The notes below the pieces were generated by a model, which saw only the letters and a list, made by a program, of their open reading frames with translations, was not told the DNA's origin and did no database searches. From Flavobacteriales bacterium UBA6049 (GTDB taxonomy: Bacteria > Bacteroidota > Bacteroidia > Flavobacteriales_G > Salibacteraceae), in contig DIYR01000022.1 in assembly GCA_002429085.1 (NCBI GenBank), forward strand, positions 1 to 34,924: DNA of 34,924 bases, given 5' to 3'. The position numbers were made by a program, and so were the translations under genes. This document shows, piece by piece, positions 7,513 through 15,340 of this stretch; positions within the stretch are counted from its first letter, which is position 1; the number at the start of each line of letters is the position of its first letter.

Positions 7513-8625
7513 TTAGTATATCAATGAAAGTAAGTAGCCTGCTAACGCTCCGCCTATTACTATGAATGCACTATTTACTTTTTGAAATACAAAAACAGCT
7601 ACCATACTCAATAGAGCAATAAGAACGGTTCTTCAATCTGTTAAGGTGTCTTTTCCCATTTCCCAACAGACGGCTATAATAATGGCAACAGCAGCAATGT
7701 TAACGGCATCTAAAAATGCAGCAACATGCGTTGATTTGCGCATGTTATGTACTAGTGGGTTTAGTATGGCCACAAAAATGAAGGAGAGGAGGAATATACC
7801 GAATGTTGCAGCTAGTGCTTCCCAAAAACCTCCGAGTTGCCAGCCAATAAATGTAGCTGTAGATAATACAGGGCCAGGAGTAAATTGCCCAACAGCTACT
7901 GCATCAATCAATTCTTGTCGTGTAAGTAAACCCGTATTTACTAATTCTGCATCTAAGTATGCAAATAGCACATATCCGCTTCCGTAGAGAAGAGCTCCAA
8001 CTTTAAAAAAGGTCCAAAGGATTTTTAAAGAACTGGCAGATGCGGTTACTTGAAAGAATAGGAGGGGAGTAAAACTAAGCGTCTTGTTTTTTGAGTTGCG
8101 GATAATATGCCAAATTACCCCCAGTATGCCACACGAGAATAAGGCTAGAATTTCGTGTGTACCGAGTAAACAAGCAATCAATGTGAAAGCACCTAGAATG
8201 CCTAACTCTATTGTTTTAAGGGCTTTTTTACCTAAACGATAAACGGCACCAATAATAATGGCTATTACAGCTGGTTTTATGCCATAAATGAAAGGTTCAA
8301 CTTTCGGTAATTGGCCGTATTCTTTGTAGAGCCACGCAAATAGCATGGTAATAACAACTGCAGGAAATACAAAACATGCACCTGCAACAATCAAACCCTT
8401 CCAGCCTGCTTTTTCGTGTCCGCAGTGCATAGTCATTTCGGTGGAGTTAGGACCTGGAATTAAGTTAGTAGCACCAACTAGATCTAGAAAATGTTGGTGG
8501 GTCACCCACTTTCTTTTCTTCACAACTTCATCTTCCATCATGGCAATATGCGCAGCTGGTCCACCAAAAGCTATACTACCTAGTTTGAAGAATACTTGAG
8601 CTACTTCTTTTAAATCCTTATTCAT
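7513..8625 (-). pseudogene. chromate transporter (ChrA/CHR family) with an in-frame TGA
   Basis: CHR-family membrane transporters export chromate or related anions. The open part (7633-8625) gives 330 residues with two homologous halves: KLGSIAFGGPAAHIAMMEDEV and NLIPGPNSTEM near the N-terminus, and VGQFTPGPVLSTATFIG in the second half. It ends at TGA (7635-7633) after DTLTD. The same frame then runs open to TAA at 7515-7513 and encodes 40 hydrophobic residues ending in GGALAGYLLSLIY, as expected for the last helices of ChrA. The TGA stands where a Trp codon (TGG) would be expected. TGA serves as a normal stop elsewhere in this window, so this looks like a nonsense mutation or a sequencing error. 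The truncated product might still be made. Confidence 0.75.
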
Positions 8626-8672
8626 GCGCTACTTGCTTGGAAAGGGCAATCTTCATTCTTTCAATGATAGCT

Positions 8673-9065
8673 CTAATTCAGTAATGAAGTAACCATTTTT
8701 ATTGGTTCAATTTTCGCTTGAAGAAATCCTAAAGCTTTCAGTAAAGAGTAGGGAATAGAAAAGTTGGGTTGTGAAGAAAGGTGTCTAGAAGTGATTTTGA
8801 TTTGTATGACATTTGAGAAATGAATGATCCTTGTTCGTAGTAGGAAGCAATCACGTTTGATCATGTAATCATTGTGAATTTCTATTCTGTTGATTTTCCA
8901 AATTCCCAATAGGATTGGAATTGTACCTAAAACCATCCATATCTGCCCAACGATTGTCTGTCCAAATTGAGGAAAGATAAATCCTATCGATATCCATGCA
9001 ACCCCTGTTAAGGCAACTAATACAGAGATGGAAGGATCTACCTTCGTTGTGTGAGGTGTTTTCAT
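8673..9065 (-). CDS. small membrane protein of unknown function
   Basis: About 131 residues from the ATG at 9065; a TTG two codons upstream is less likely. Two hydrophobic segments (about residues 14-30 and 37-56) are followed by a basic soluble part with strand-like stretches (RIEIHNDYMIKRD). That layout resembles PH-like or DUF-type membrane-anchored domains, but no family can be named. The preceding gene on this strand ends 25 nt upstream, so it may belong to the same transcript. Confidence 0.6.
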   Translation of the reverse strand: MKTPHTTKVDPSISVLVALTGVAWISIGFIFPQFGQTIVGQIWMVLGTIPILLGIWKINRIEIHNDYMIKRDCFLLRTRIIHFSNVIQIKITSRHLSSQPNFSIPYSLLKALGFLQAKIEPIKMVTSLLN

Positions 9066-9090
9066 GTTCAAAACAGTTTGATTTGAAGAA

Positions 9091-9780
9091 CTAATAATTG
9101 AATTTACTAACGCGACTGATGTTATTAGTCATCAGAAATCGTTCTGCAAGTTCTCTTTGGTCTAACTGAAGAAAGCAGTGATAGAGGGAGCATAGCATGT
9201 AGTCTTGAGTGGATGGAGTTATATTGGACGAGTATAAATCTCCATAGGATTTTATAGCTAATTCGAATTGCCTAGATAAATACAATGAATCTGCTTGAAA
9301 GATTTGGTGGCGTATTTCTTTTGATTCGTTGCGAAAACTATTCTGTACATTTTTTCTTATGTCGCCTAGGGAACGATTGAATTCCAAACGACTTACACCG
9401 AGTCTCGTTAACTCTGTTCTTATGGCCAACTTTGAATCATATTCAAACAAACTATCAAGGTGATTATACACAACCTCATTATAAGGGGTTGTAATTTGCT
9501 GAATGCTATCAGAGGAAATTGGTAGTAGACCCCAAACATATTCAAATTCAAAAATTGTTTCTACTGAATCAAAATCAACCTGTGGGTTTGATAGTTCTAT
9601 TAAATTAAGCGAACTGTAATAACGCAATAAGTGGACTTTACCATTCTTCAAATCTTCTTTGGCACAATTTGCAATTGTTGTTGGCGAGAAATGCTTTAAC
9701 GAGTTTATGCACTCTGGCAGTTGCTGGCTATAGATTGCTGTGTTGAGTAAAACAAATAAGATGATTCCAGTATATTTCAA
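9091..9780 (-). CDS. secreted hypothetical protein with possible TPR-like C-terminus
   Basis: 229 residues starting at a TTG codon that overlaps the TGA of the upstream gene (TTGA), a coupled arrangement. No ATG is available that would keep the clear signal peptide (residues 1-19, ending IYSQQ). The mature part is polar with one Cys pair near its start (Cys 24, Cys 39). The C-terminal region (about 165-215, ADSLYLSRQFELAIKSYGDL) looks like a tetratricopeptide helix pair. No family is recognised; the partner is probably the co-translated DUF218 protein. Confidence 0.6.
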   Translation of the reverse strand: MKYTGIILFVLLNTAIYSQQLPECINSLKHFSPTTIANCAKEDLKNGKVHLLRYYSSLNLIELSNPQVDFDSVETIFEFEYVWGLLPISSDSIQQITTPYNEVVYNHLDSLFEYDSKLAIRTELTRLGVSRLEFNRSLGDIRKNVQNSFRNESKEIRHQIFQADSLYLSRQFELAIKSYGDLYSSNITPSTQDYMLCSLYHCFLQLDQRELAERFLMTNNISRVSKFNY

Positions 9781-10346
9781 GCTATTTTTGAATAAATGTC
9801 TCCGTTGTAATAAGGATGGAGGGTTGAAAGTTTTTCAAGAATTTGAATATCGTTTCCTTTTTGCGCGTGTTTAAAAGTGCGTTCAAAGGCTTTTAAAGAA
9901 TTTTGCTCGGCTATTTGTCTCTCCGAATTACTAAATCCGTTAGTGCCAGTTACATTTATGGTATAGTCGTTTCCATATATGAACTCAAATATTCTTCTTG
10001 ATCTGTCCACATGGTAATCGCTTGTTACCACTAACACATTTTGCCATTCTTTTTTGTTCAAGATATTCTGCTTCGTAAAGAATGCTTCTCCAACGGTATC
10101 TCTTGAGTTTAGCTCAGTTATAATACACTCTACAGGAACCCCCAATTTTATAGCGTAATCTTTCATCGCATTACCGATGCGTATATCAGAATCATCTCTA
10201 TAATTCCAACCACAGGTAATAAAAGAAATTAACGGGTATGTGAAGTAGAAGCTACTTGCTAGTTGAACTCTCGACTTTGATTCTAAGTTGAGGTTCCCTT
10301 CTTTATCCATCTTATTGGCAAGCACTATGATGCAATCGTATTCCAT
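9777..10346 (-). CDS. DUF218 (YdcF/SanA-like) domain protein
   Basis: 189 residues matching the DUF218 fold: an N-terminal strand DCIIVLANKM, a middle helix around SRVQLASSFY, a central RDTVGEAFF motif (S/R-x-T-x-x-EA), and VVTSDYHVDRSRRIFE, the family's strand plus (S/T)x-x-x-HxxR(S/A) segment. DUF218 proteins in other bacteria affect envelope processes such as vancomycin exclusion or lipid-carrier metabolism, but the reaction is unknown here. No signal peptide is present, unlike SanA, so this copy is probably cytoplasmic. It overlaps the following secreted-protein gene by 4 nt. Confidence 0.75.
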   Translation of the reverse strand: MEYDCIIVLANKMDKEGNLNLESKSRVQLASSFYFTYPLISFITCGWNYRDDSDIRIGNAMKDYAIKLGVPVECIITELNSRDTVGEAFFTKQNILNKKEWQNVLVVTSDYHVDRSRRIFEFIYGNDYTINVTGTNGFSNSERQIAEQNSLKAFERTFKHAQKGNDIQILEKLSTLHPYYNGDIYSKIA

Positions 10347-10443
10347 TTTTAGTGAATAGGAGTTCTTGTATACACGTAGAAGTGATTAGCCAATAACCAG
10401 ATTCTGAATAAGTACTATATGCTTTTCAGATTTGATACTTTGA

Positions 10444-11490
10444 CTAGTTCTGTTTCATCTCGAAGGGATAGACAACTTTCCAATCTTGAGCCATGTCTGT
10501 AATAGTCCATCCCTCAGCTTTGGCCATATCCAAGCCTTTATCAAAACGTCCTATATGTGAGTTTCTATCATATGCCCATTCTCTGGTAGAATCTGTGTGA
10601 TGCAGATAGAGCATAAACCTACCGCCATCACCAGAGGCTGTCCATTGCATCATGGCTAAATCACCATCTGAATTTCCTGAACAGAAAATGGGTTTTCTTC
10701 CAATATGTCTGTCAATGCCAACTGGTTTACCTTCTTTATCATCAATGAATTCAATTTCAGGAAGTCTCTTGATTTGTGGATCATTGTTTTCAATGGAGAA
10801 TTCAGTTTTAATACTGCTTCCAATAATTTGATGACGCGGAACACCATAAACATCTTCTGCCCAAGGACGCATGAATGCCATTCCTCCGCCAGACACAATG
10901 AACACCTTGAATTCATTGGCTTTTAGATAGGTAATCAATTCAAGCATTGGTTGGTATACTAAATCTTTGTATAGTTTATCGAAGCGAGGGTGCTTGGCTG
11001 TATCAATCCAATTAGTTACAGATTGCTCAAATTCTTCGCTCGTCATGCCGGCATGAGAAGCCATTACAATTTTTAGAAGACCTTCTACACCATATTTTTT
11101 AAGTTCTTCCATATCGTTTTCAAGCGCAGCTTTGAATGGCTGATCTTCATTCCACTCTGGGTGTTCGTTAGCCATTTCTTTTAGTTGGTCTATCGCAAAA
11201 AATAGTTGGAAGTATACCGGCTTTTCAGACCAAAGGTTTCCATCATTGTCAAAAACAGCAATTCTATCTGCAATAGGCACAAAGTTGTTGTTTTGCTCAT
11301 TTGTTGTTTCTTCTACAAACTGCATAATGGCCGACTTGGTAGTTCCATTGTTCCACGAAGGGAGAGGATCTACAACTACTGTGGTAGGTTGTTTTGTTGT
11401 TTCTTGATTACAAGAAGAAGTTAATCCGATGATTGTACATAACAATAGGGGAAGGAAAGCAACATGGATAGTCTTGAAAATGGATCTCAT
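10444..11490 (-). CDS. HAD-superfamily phosphatase-like lipoprotein
   Basis: 348 residues with a type II signal peptide whose lipobox ends at Cys 27 (LTSSC), so the protein is predicted to be membrane-anchored outside the cytoplasm. HAD motif I is VFDNDGNLW (79-87): both Asp are present (D81, D83), but the usual Thr after DxDG is Asn. Motif II lies in FIVSGGGMAF and motif IV in GNSDGDLAMM. Large helical caps lie between. The substrate is unknown; phosphatases of this group act on phosphomonoesters. A near-perfect 23-nt palindrome lies about 110 nt upstream of the start. Confidence 0.8.
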   Translation of the reverse strand: MRSIFKTIHVAFLPLLLCTIIGLTSSCNQETTKQPTTVVVDPLPSWNNGTTKSAIMQFVEETTNEQNNNFVPIADRIAVFDNDGNLWSEKPVYFQLFFAIDQLKEMANEHPEWNEDQPFKAALENDMEELKKYGVEGLLKIVMASHAGMTSEEFEQSVTNWIDTAKHPRFDKLYKDLVYQPMLELITYLKANEFKVFIVSGGGMAFMRPWAEDVYGVPRHQIIGSSIKTEFSIENNDPQIKRLPEIEFIDDKEGKPVGIDRHIGRKPIFCSGNSDGDLAMMQWTASGDGGRFMLYLHHTDSTREWAYDRNSHIGRFDKGLDMAKAEGWTITDMAQDWKVVYPFEMKQN

Positions 11491-11599
11491 TTTGTTTGTA
11501 TTTTATCTGGTATGTTCACTCAGATTTTCGTTCGGTTTATTTTGATCGTGCAATTTAGGTGCAAAGTTTGACGTAATTGAAAACTTGAAGTAATATATT

Positions 11600-11622
11600 C
11601 ACCTATATTAGCTAATAAGGTG
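11600..11622. promoter_or_regulatory. long imperfect palindrome, possible operator
   Basis: CACCT (11600-11604) pairs with AGGTG (11618-11622), and TATTAG (11606-11611) with CTAATA (11612-11617), leaving only A11605 unpaired. It has no hairpin loop, so it suits a dimeric DNA-binding protein more than a terminator. It sits in the 246-bp gap between the HAD lipoprotein gene and the small lipoprotein gene. Confidence 0.4.
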
Positions 11623-11736
11623 CATGTAATGAAAATAGCTAAGACTTAGTTTTAAGATAGAGTGACGCAACACAAAATCATATTTCATCTCATTTACAAT
11701 AGTTGCTCTTAGTTCAGCAGATGTGCATAAATAATT

Positions 11737-12129
11737 TTATTCGGTGTAAAGAAATACAGGCTCTCCATCCTTACATACGATTTTAGTGGGTTGAACAACT
11801 CCCATACAGTCACTAATTATATCCCATTTTTGATTGAACTGTTGTTGTGCATTTTTGTGTTCTTCAACTTTGTTCAAAAAGGTGGTAGTATCAATATGTA
11901 GTGGGTATGCAATAAAGCCAACTGGACCTCCGCAAGCTTTGTGTCCATAGCTAGTAAAACCCCATGTTATAGAATCGTTACAAGTTCTATTGCTTACCAA
12001 ACTTTCAATTTCAGCAAACATTGCGTCTATGGCTTTCGCTTCGCGTTCTTGTTCACTAGGGTTGTCATTTTTATCACAAGAAAAGAATGTACTCATTAGA
12101 AAGAAACAGACGTATAAAGGCCTTCTCAT
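11737..12129 (-). CDS. small lipoprotein of unknown function
   Basis: 130 residues with a lipoprotein signal: a short hydrophobic run then FFSCDKN, acylated Cys at about residue 19. The mature protein has three further Cys (in RTCNDS, KACGGP and ISDCMG, with a fourth in IVCKDG), consistent with disulphides outside the cytoplasm. The middle part, WGFTSYGHKACGGPVGFIAY, is the type of sequence seen in short Bacteroidota exported proteins, but no domain name can be supported. It stands alone, with 164 bp of featureless DNA upstream. Confidence 0.65.
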   Translation of the reverse strand: MRRPLYVCFFLMSTFFSCDKNDNPSEQEREAKAIDAMFAEIESLVSNRTCNDSITWGFTSYGHKACGGPVGFIAYPLHIDTTTFLNKVEEHKNAQQQFNQKWDIISDCMGVVQPTKIVCKDGEPVFLYTE

Positions 12130-12293
12130 AGTTTTTATTTTGTAGATACGTATGGTTTGGTTTTGGTTGCAAGCAAAAAAGGGATCTTTAGCGTAATAAG
12201 GAAGACTCTAGAAAGAAAGTATAAATGTGGCCAGAACCAACTAAATAACAAGAATGTGATATCTTAAATGTATTGTTCTAAACCTCTGATTGT

Positions 12294-12695
12294 CTAGGGT
12301 ATAAGATCATCATCGAACTTTATTACAGCTTCTCCTTCAATAGTATTTTGATTATTAGTATTTTCTATAATTGTGCTAATTACAAACCTACTTTTTGGAA
12401 GGACTTCAATAACTTCAAATTTTGCTGTATAATTTTCATTAGGATACATTGGTTTAACGAAATTCATATTCTGACTTAAATAGATTGTTCCATTTCCTGG
12501 CCAAATTGTACCAAATACCTTTGAAAATATGCTGCCACTCAAAAAACCGTGAAGAACTCTTTTTTGAAATCTTGTTTTACTAGCATATTCATTATTAATA
12601 TGAATAGGATTATCATCTCCAGTTATTTCTGAGAATCTATTTACATCTTCTTGAGTGAATGAGAACTCATATTGAAAACTTTCTTTCAACTTCAT
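12294..12695 (-). CDS. MaoC-like hotdog hydratase (PhaJ-type)
   Basis: 133 residues with one hotdog domain. The catalytic D-x4-H pair is in TGDDNPIH (D27, H32), followed by FQKRVLHGFLSGS, the typical MaoC helix. Members hydrate enoyl-CoA to (R)-3-hydroxyacyl-CoA, supplying polyhydroxyalkanoate synthesis or beta-oxidation, or modify related acyl thioesters. No PHA synthase or other fatty-acid gene is adjacent, so the pathway is open. The gene is monocistronic, with AT-rich DNA on both sides and no clear promoter box. Confidence 0.85.
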   Translation of the reverse strand: MKLKESFQYEFSFTQEDVNRFSEITGDDNPIHINNEYASKTRFQKRVLHGFLSGSIFSKVFGTIWPGNGTIYLSQNMNFVKPMYPNENYTAKFEVIEVLPKSRFVISTIIENTNNQNTIEGEAVIKFDDDLIP

Positions 12696-12897
12696 GATCT
12701 TACATTAAATTATCGAATAAAAAACGTAATTAACTAATATTTAGATTGCTTATAGAGTTCTTTTTTTGTCTTATAATATTCCCGTTAAATATGTTTAATA
12801 AAGTTAAGTTATATTGAGGAGTATGGCGATATAATTTCTAGGAAAATCGAGAATGTAGTATCGAAATCATGTAAAATACTCCTGTACTTTAAATTCA

Positions 12898-13713
12898 CTA
12901 CTTATTCATTGTTCTCAGAGCTTTCTTAACGATCTTGGCTGTTTCTTTGGTAGGCGATTCGGATTGCCATTTTTCGCATAAGGATCCCACAAAGTCGGGT
13001 TGTGTTTTGCTGGCATCGTTTAACCAATTACCTACGCTATCTTGAACATACTTTGCTGAATCAGATTTGAGTTTTTCAAGAATAGGCAAAGCCAGTTCTG
13101 GTTGATCTTTTAGAGCATTAATGTGTTTGCACCACACACCGCGTGGTCGTGTAGCTTCTGATGTGAATCGTCTTACATTTTCGTCTTCGTCAGTTGCCCA
13201 TTGACTTAAAAAACTAATAGACTCTTCTAGGTGTAAATCAATTTCTGGCCTTAAGGCCATCCAAACTACTTCGCGTACACCAAAATGATGATCAGCAACT
13301 AGTTTTTTGGCTCGATTGAATTTCTCTGTTATTGAAAGACGGTTGTTTAACCCAATCAAATAAGTAGCATAACAACGAATAGTATCTGCCTTGTGATTAC
13401 CTAAACTATTTAAGACACTCGTATAATTAGTATGATCTGCATAGTATTCATACAATTCTGCTCCAATAATCTTAATAGTGCTCATAGTGGTTGGCTTCTT
13501 TTGATAGCCAATACTTTCAATGGCAATTTGAATGGCTTGATTTGTTATTCCTAAAGCTGGAAAATTTTGTTTGATCAATATATGTTGATCAAGAGCTAAC
13601 CATTCAGTGAGATTGACGGTTTCAATTTCTCCTGCGTTTAACAGTTTTAATACTTCTTTAGGAATTTCATTGATCCGTTTGGCTCCTTTTCTATTGATTA
13701 TCTCTTTGTTCAT
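12898..13713 (-). CDS. AlkC/AlkD-like DNA alkylation repair protein (HEAT repeats)
   Basis: 271 residues made of helical HEAT-like repeats. The segment VREVVWMALRPEI (146-158) and RRFTSEATRPRGVWC (181-195) match the conserved core of the AlkC branch of 3-methyladenine DNA glycosylases, in which aromatic and Asp residues recognise the positively charged base without flipping it out. The C-terminal repeat KYVQDSVGNWLNDASKTQPD is also family-typical. The expected role is removal of N3-alkyl purines. An AlkB-like gene lies elsewhere in the window but not in the same operon. Confidence 0.85.
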   Translation of the reverse strand: MNKEIINRKGAKRINEIPKEVLKLLNAGEIETVNLTEWLALDQHILIKQNFPALGITNQAIQIAIESIGYQKKPTTMSTIKIIGAELYEYYADHTNYTSVLNSLGNHKADTIRCYATYLIGLNNRLSITEKFNRAKKLVADHHFGVREVVWMALRPEIDLHLEESISFLSQWATDEDENVRRFTSEATRPRGVWCKHINALKDQPELALPILEKLKSDSAKYVQDSVGNWLNDASKTQPDFVGSLCEKWQSESPTKETAKIVKKALRTMNK

Positions 13714-13819
13714 GGTGCTTTTTAATGGAGTAGACCCGAAAAAAGTATAGATAGTTTATTTGCGGATTATCCTAAAGTAAATTGATAATGGTACGAATAG
13801 AAAATACATTAATAAAGTA

Positions 13820-14239
13820 CTAGTTATTGTGCCACCTCGCATCCTTTACTCTCAAAATCATTTCATTTAAGATATCTAGATCAACATCTGCTAACTTATT
13901 GATGTACAAACAACCCTTTCCCCATTTGCATTTACCAAGTTGCTCTACCAAATCGAGGTGTTGATTGATGTCACACGTTAGGTAAATGGTCAATTTAGTT
14001 TTACGAGGAGCAAAACCCATGTGGAACCATTCCAGTTCTTCTTTTTTACCTTTTTGTGTGTAGGTGTATTTACCGAAGCCAATTATTCCATTATCTCCCC
14101 AAATCTTGGGGGGAGCGTTGGTAGCTTCTTGCATCATGTTGATGAGTGTTTCGCTATCTGCACGTTTAGAAGCACTATCAATACTTGCTATGAAGGCGTT
14201 TACGTCTTTATCTGTTTCTTGTGTTGCTAATCCAGCCAT
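13820..14239 (-). CDS. DUF1801 (YdhG-like) domain protein
   Basis: 139 residues from the ATG at 14239 (MAGLATQETDKDV); the open frame extends upstream to 14293 but would pass through a perfect hairpin and lacks family similarity. DUF1801 hallmarks are the VNAFIASI helix, the PPKIWGDNGIIGFGKYTY strand region, the aromatic-rich GFAPRKTKLTIYL and KGCLYINKLADVDLDIL. The biochemical role of this family is not established; some relatives are described as iron-chaperone-like. The gene lies 54 bp behind the 2-hydroxyacid dehydrogenase gene and may be its distal partner. Confidence 0.8.
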   Translation of the reverse strand: MAGLATQETDKDVNAFIASIDSASKRADSETLINMMQEATNAPPKIWGDNGIIGFGKYTYTQKGKKEELEWFHMGFAPRKTKLTIYLTCDINQHLDLVEQLGKCKWGKGCLYINKLADVDLDILNEMILRVKDARWHNN

Positions 14240-14244
14240 GGCAT

Positions 14245-14270
14245 GTTCTATCTTGACTACAAGATAGAAC
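14245..14270. promoter_or_regulatory. perfect 11-bp inverted repeat before the DUF1801 start
   Basis: GTTCTATCTTG (14245-14255) and CAAGATAGAAC (14260-14270) are perfect complements with a 4-nt loop. In the minus-strand RNA the hairpin ends 5 nt before the ATG at 14239 and has no U tract after it. It could block ribosome loading, protect an mRNA end or stop transcription weakly. Confidence 0.6.
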
Positions 14271-14293
14271 GATGCACATAAACTAGAACACAT

Positions 14294-15328
14294 TTACTTT
14301 GAAACAAGAGGTGAGATAGTATATGTTGTATGTAGATGTTGCTGTTGGAGCAAGCGCTCATCATCAGATTTGATGTAGACTGGTTTTTGTTCTATTACTT
14401 CGTAGCAACGTTGTAGCGTTTCAAGTTCTAAACGTTCCATAGCTTCTTTTGTATAGAAGGTTAAATGAGGAAATAAAATCACATTATCTAAAGAATAAAG
14501 AGAACTAAAAAGATGACTGGTTTGATTCACAGGTTCTTGACTAAATACATCGATTCCTGCACCAGCAATTTCGTTATTTTCAAGTGCTTCTAGTAGTGCT
14601 TCTTCATCAATTAATGCACCTCTAGCAGAATTGATTAGGATAGCATGTTTTTGCATTTCCTTTAGTTCGTCTTTTCCGATAATATGGATAGAGTGATTAC
14701 TTAAGGTAGCATGAAGCGATACAAAATCACATTGAGAGAGTAAATCGCTTAGCTTCTCTACCTTTAAAATAGCGTGTGCGGCTAATTCTTCTTCAGAAAC
14801 GTATGGATCGTATCCTAAAACTTTCATTCTAAATCCTGCACCGCACATTCTAGCCATGCTTTTACCAATTTTACCACAGCCTACAATTCCTATGGTTTTT
14901 TCAGCCAAATCCAAGCCCATCCAACGCTGAGTAGGCCAAGCCCAATCACATTTTTGCAGTTCATTGTTAATTGGGAGTAGCTTTTTGGCTAGTGAAATCA
15001 TCATCATAAAAGCACCTTCAGCCACTGTTTCTTCGGCATATTCTGGAATATTAACAACTACTACACCATTTGCATTTGCAGTTGGAATATCAATTGCGTC
15101 AATACCAACACCGTACTTAATGATTGCCCTGAGATTAGGGGCAGATTTAATTACACGTTTTGTGATGGGAGTATAGCACATTAATAGCAACTCGCATTCT
15201 GCAACTGCTACACACAATTGATCTTCAGAAATACCATCAGGAAGTAAAGTGAGTTCATGACCTTCATCTCGTAAACGTTGATCTACCAGAGGCATCTCAA
15301 GTTCTTGGTCGGTTCTAATAATTTTCAT
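14294..15328 (-). CDS. D-isomer-specific 2-hydroxyacid dehydrogenase (NAD-dependent)
   Basis: 344 residues. The Rossmann fingerprint GCGKIG (150-155) lies in IGIVGCGKIGKSMAR. The catalytic triad of the family is visible: Arg in NSARGALIDEE (R236), Glu in GIDVFSQEP (E265) and His in FPHLTFYT (H288). KYGVGIDAID resembles phosphoglycerate-dehydrogenase-like and phosphonate-pathway enzymes. It reduces a 2-keto acid or oxidises a D-2-hydroxy acid; the substrate cannot be read from the sequence. It is 12 nt behind the aminotransferase gene, so the pair probably acts in one pathway. Confidence 0.9.
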   Translation of the reverse strand: MKIIRTDQELEMPLVDQRLRDEGHELTLLPDGISEDQLCVAVAECELLLMCYTPITKRVIKSAPNLRAIIKYGVGIDAIDIPTANANGVVVVNIPEYAEETVAEGAFMMMISLAKKLLPINNELQKCDWAWPTQRWMGLDLAEKTIGIVGCGKIGKSMARMCGAGFRMKVLGYDPYVSEEELAAHAILKVEKLSDLLSQCDFVSLHATLSNHSIHIIGKDELKEMQKHAILINSARGALIDEEALLEALENNEIAGAGIDVFSQEPVNQTSHLFSSLYSLDNVILFPHLTFYTKEAMERLELETLQRCYEVIEQKPVYIKSDDERLLQQQHLHTTYTISPLVSK

Positions 15329-15340
15329 CGGAGGGATATC

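Noticed and set aside
7633..7635. TGA read as selenocysteine or as tryptophan by an altered code
   Set aside because: TGA ends other genes here (for example at 30229-30231 and 30756-30758), no Sec insertion element is visible, and Trp is the expected residue, so a nonsense change is simpler.
12696..12897. AT-rich gap between the MaoC-like and AlkC-like genes
   Set aside because: Checked for small ORFs, hairpins and TAnnTTTG boxes; nothing convincing seen.
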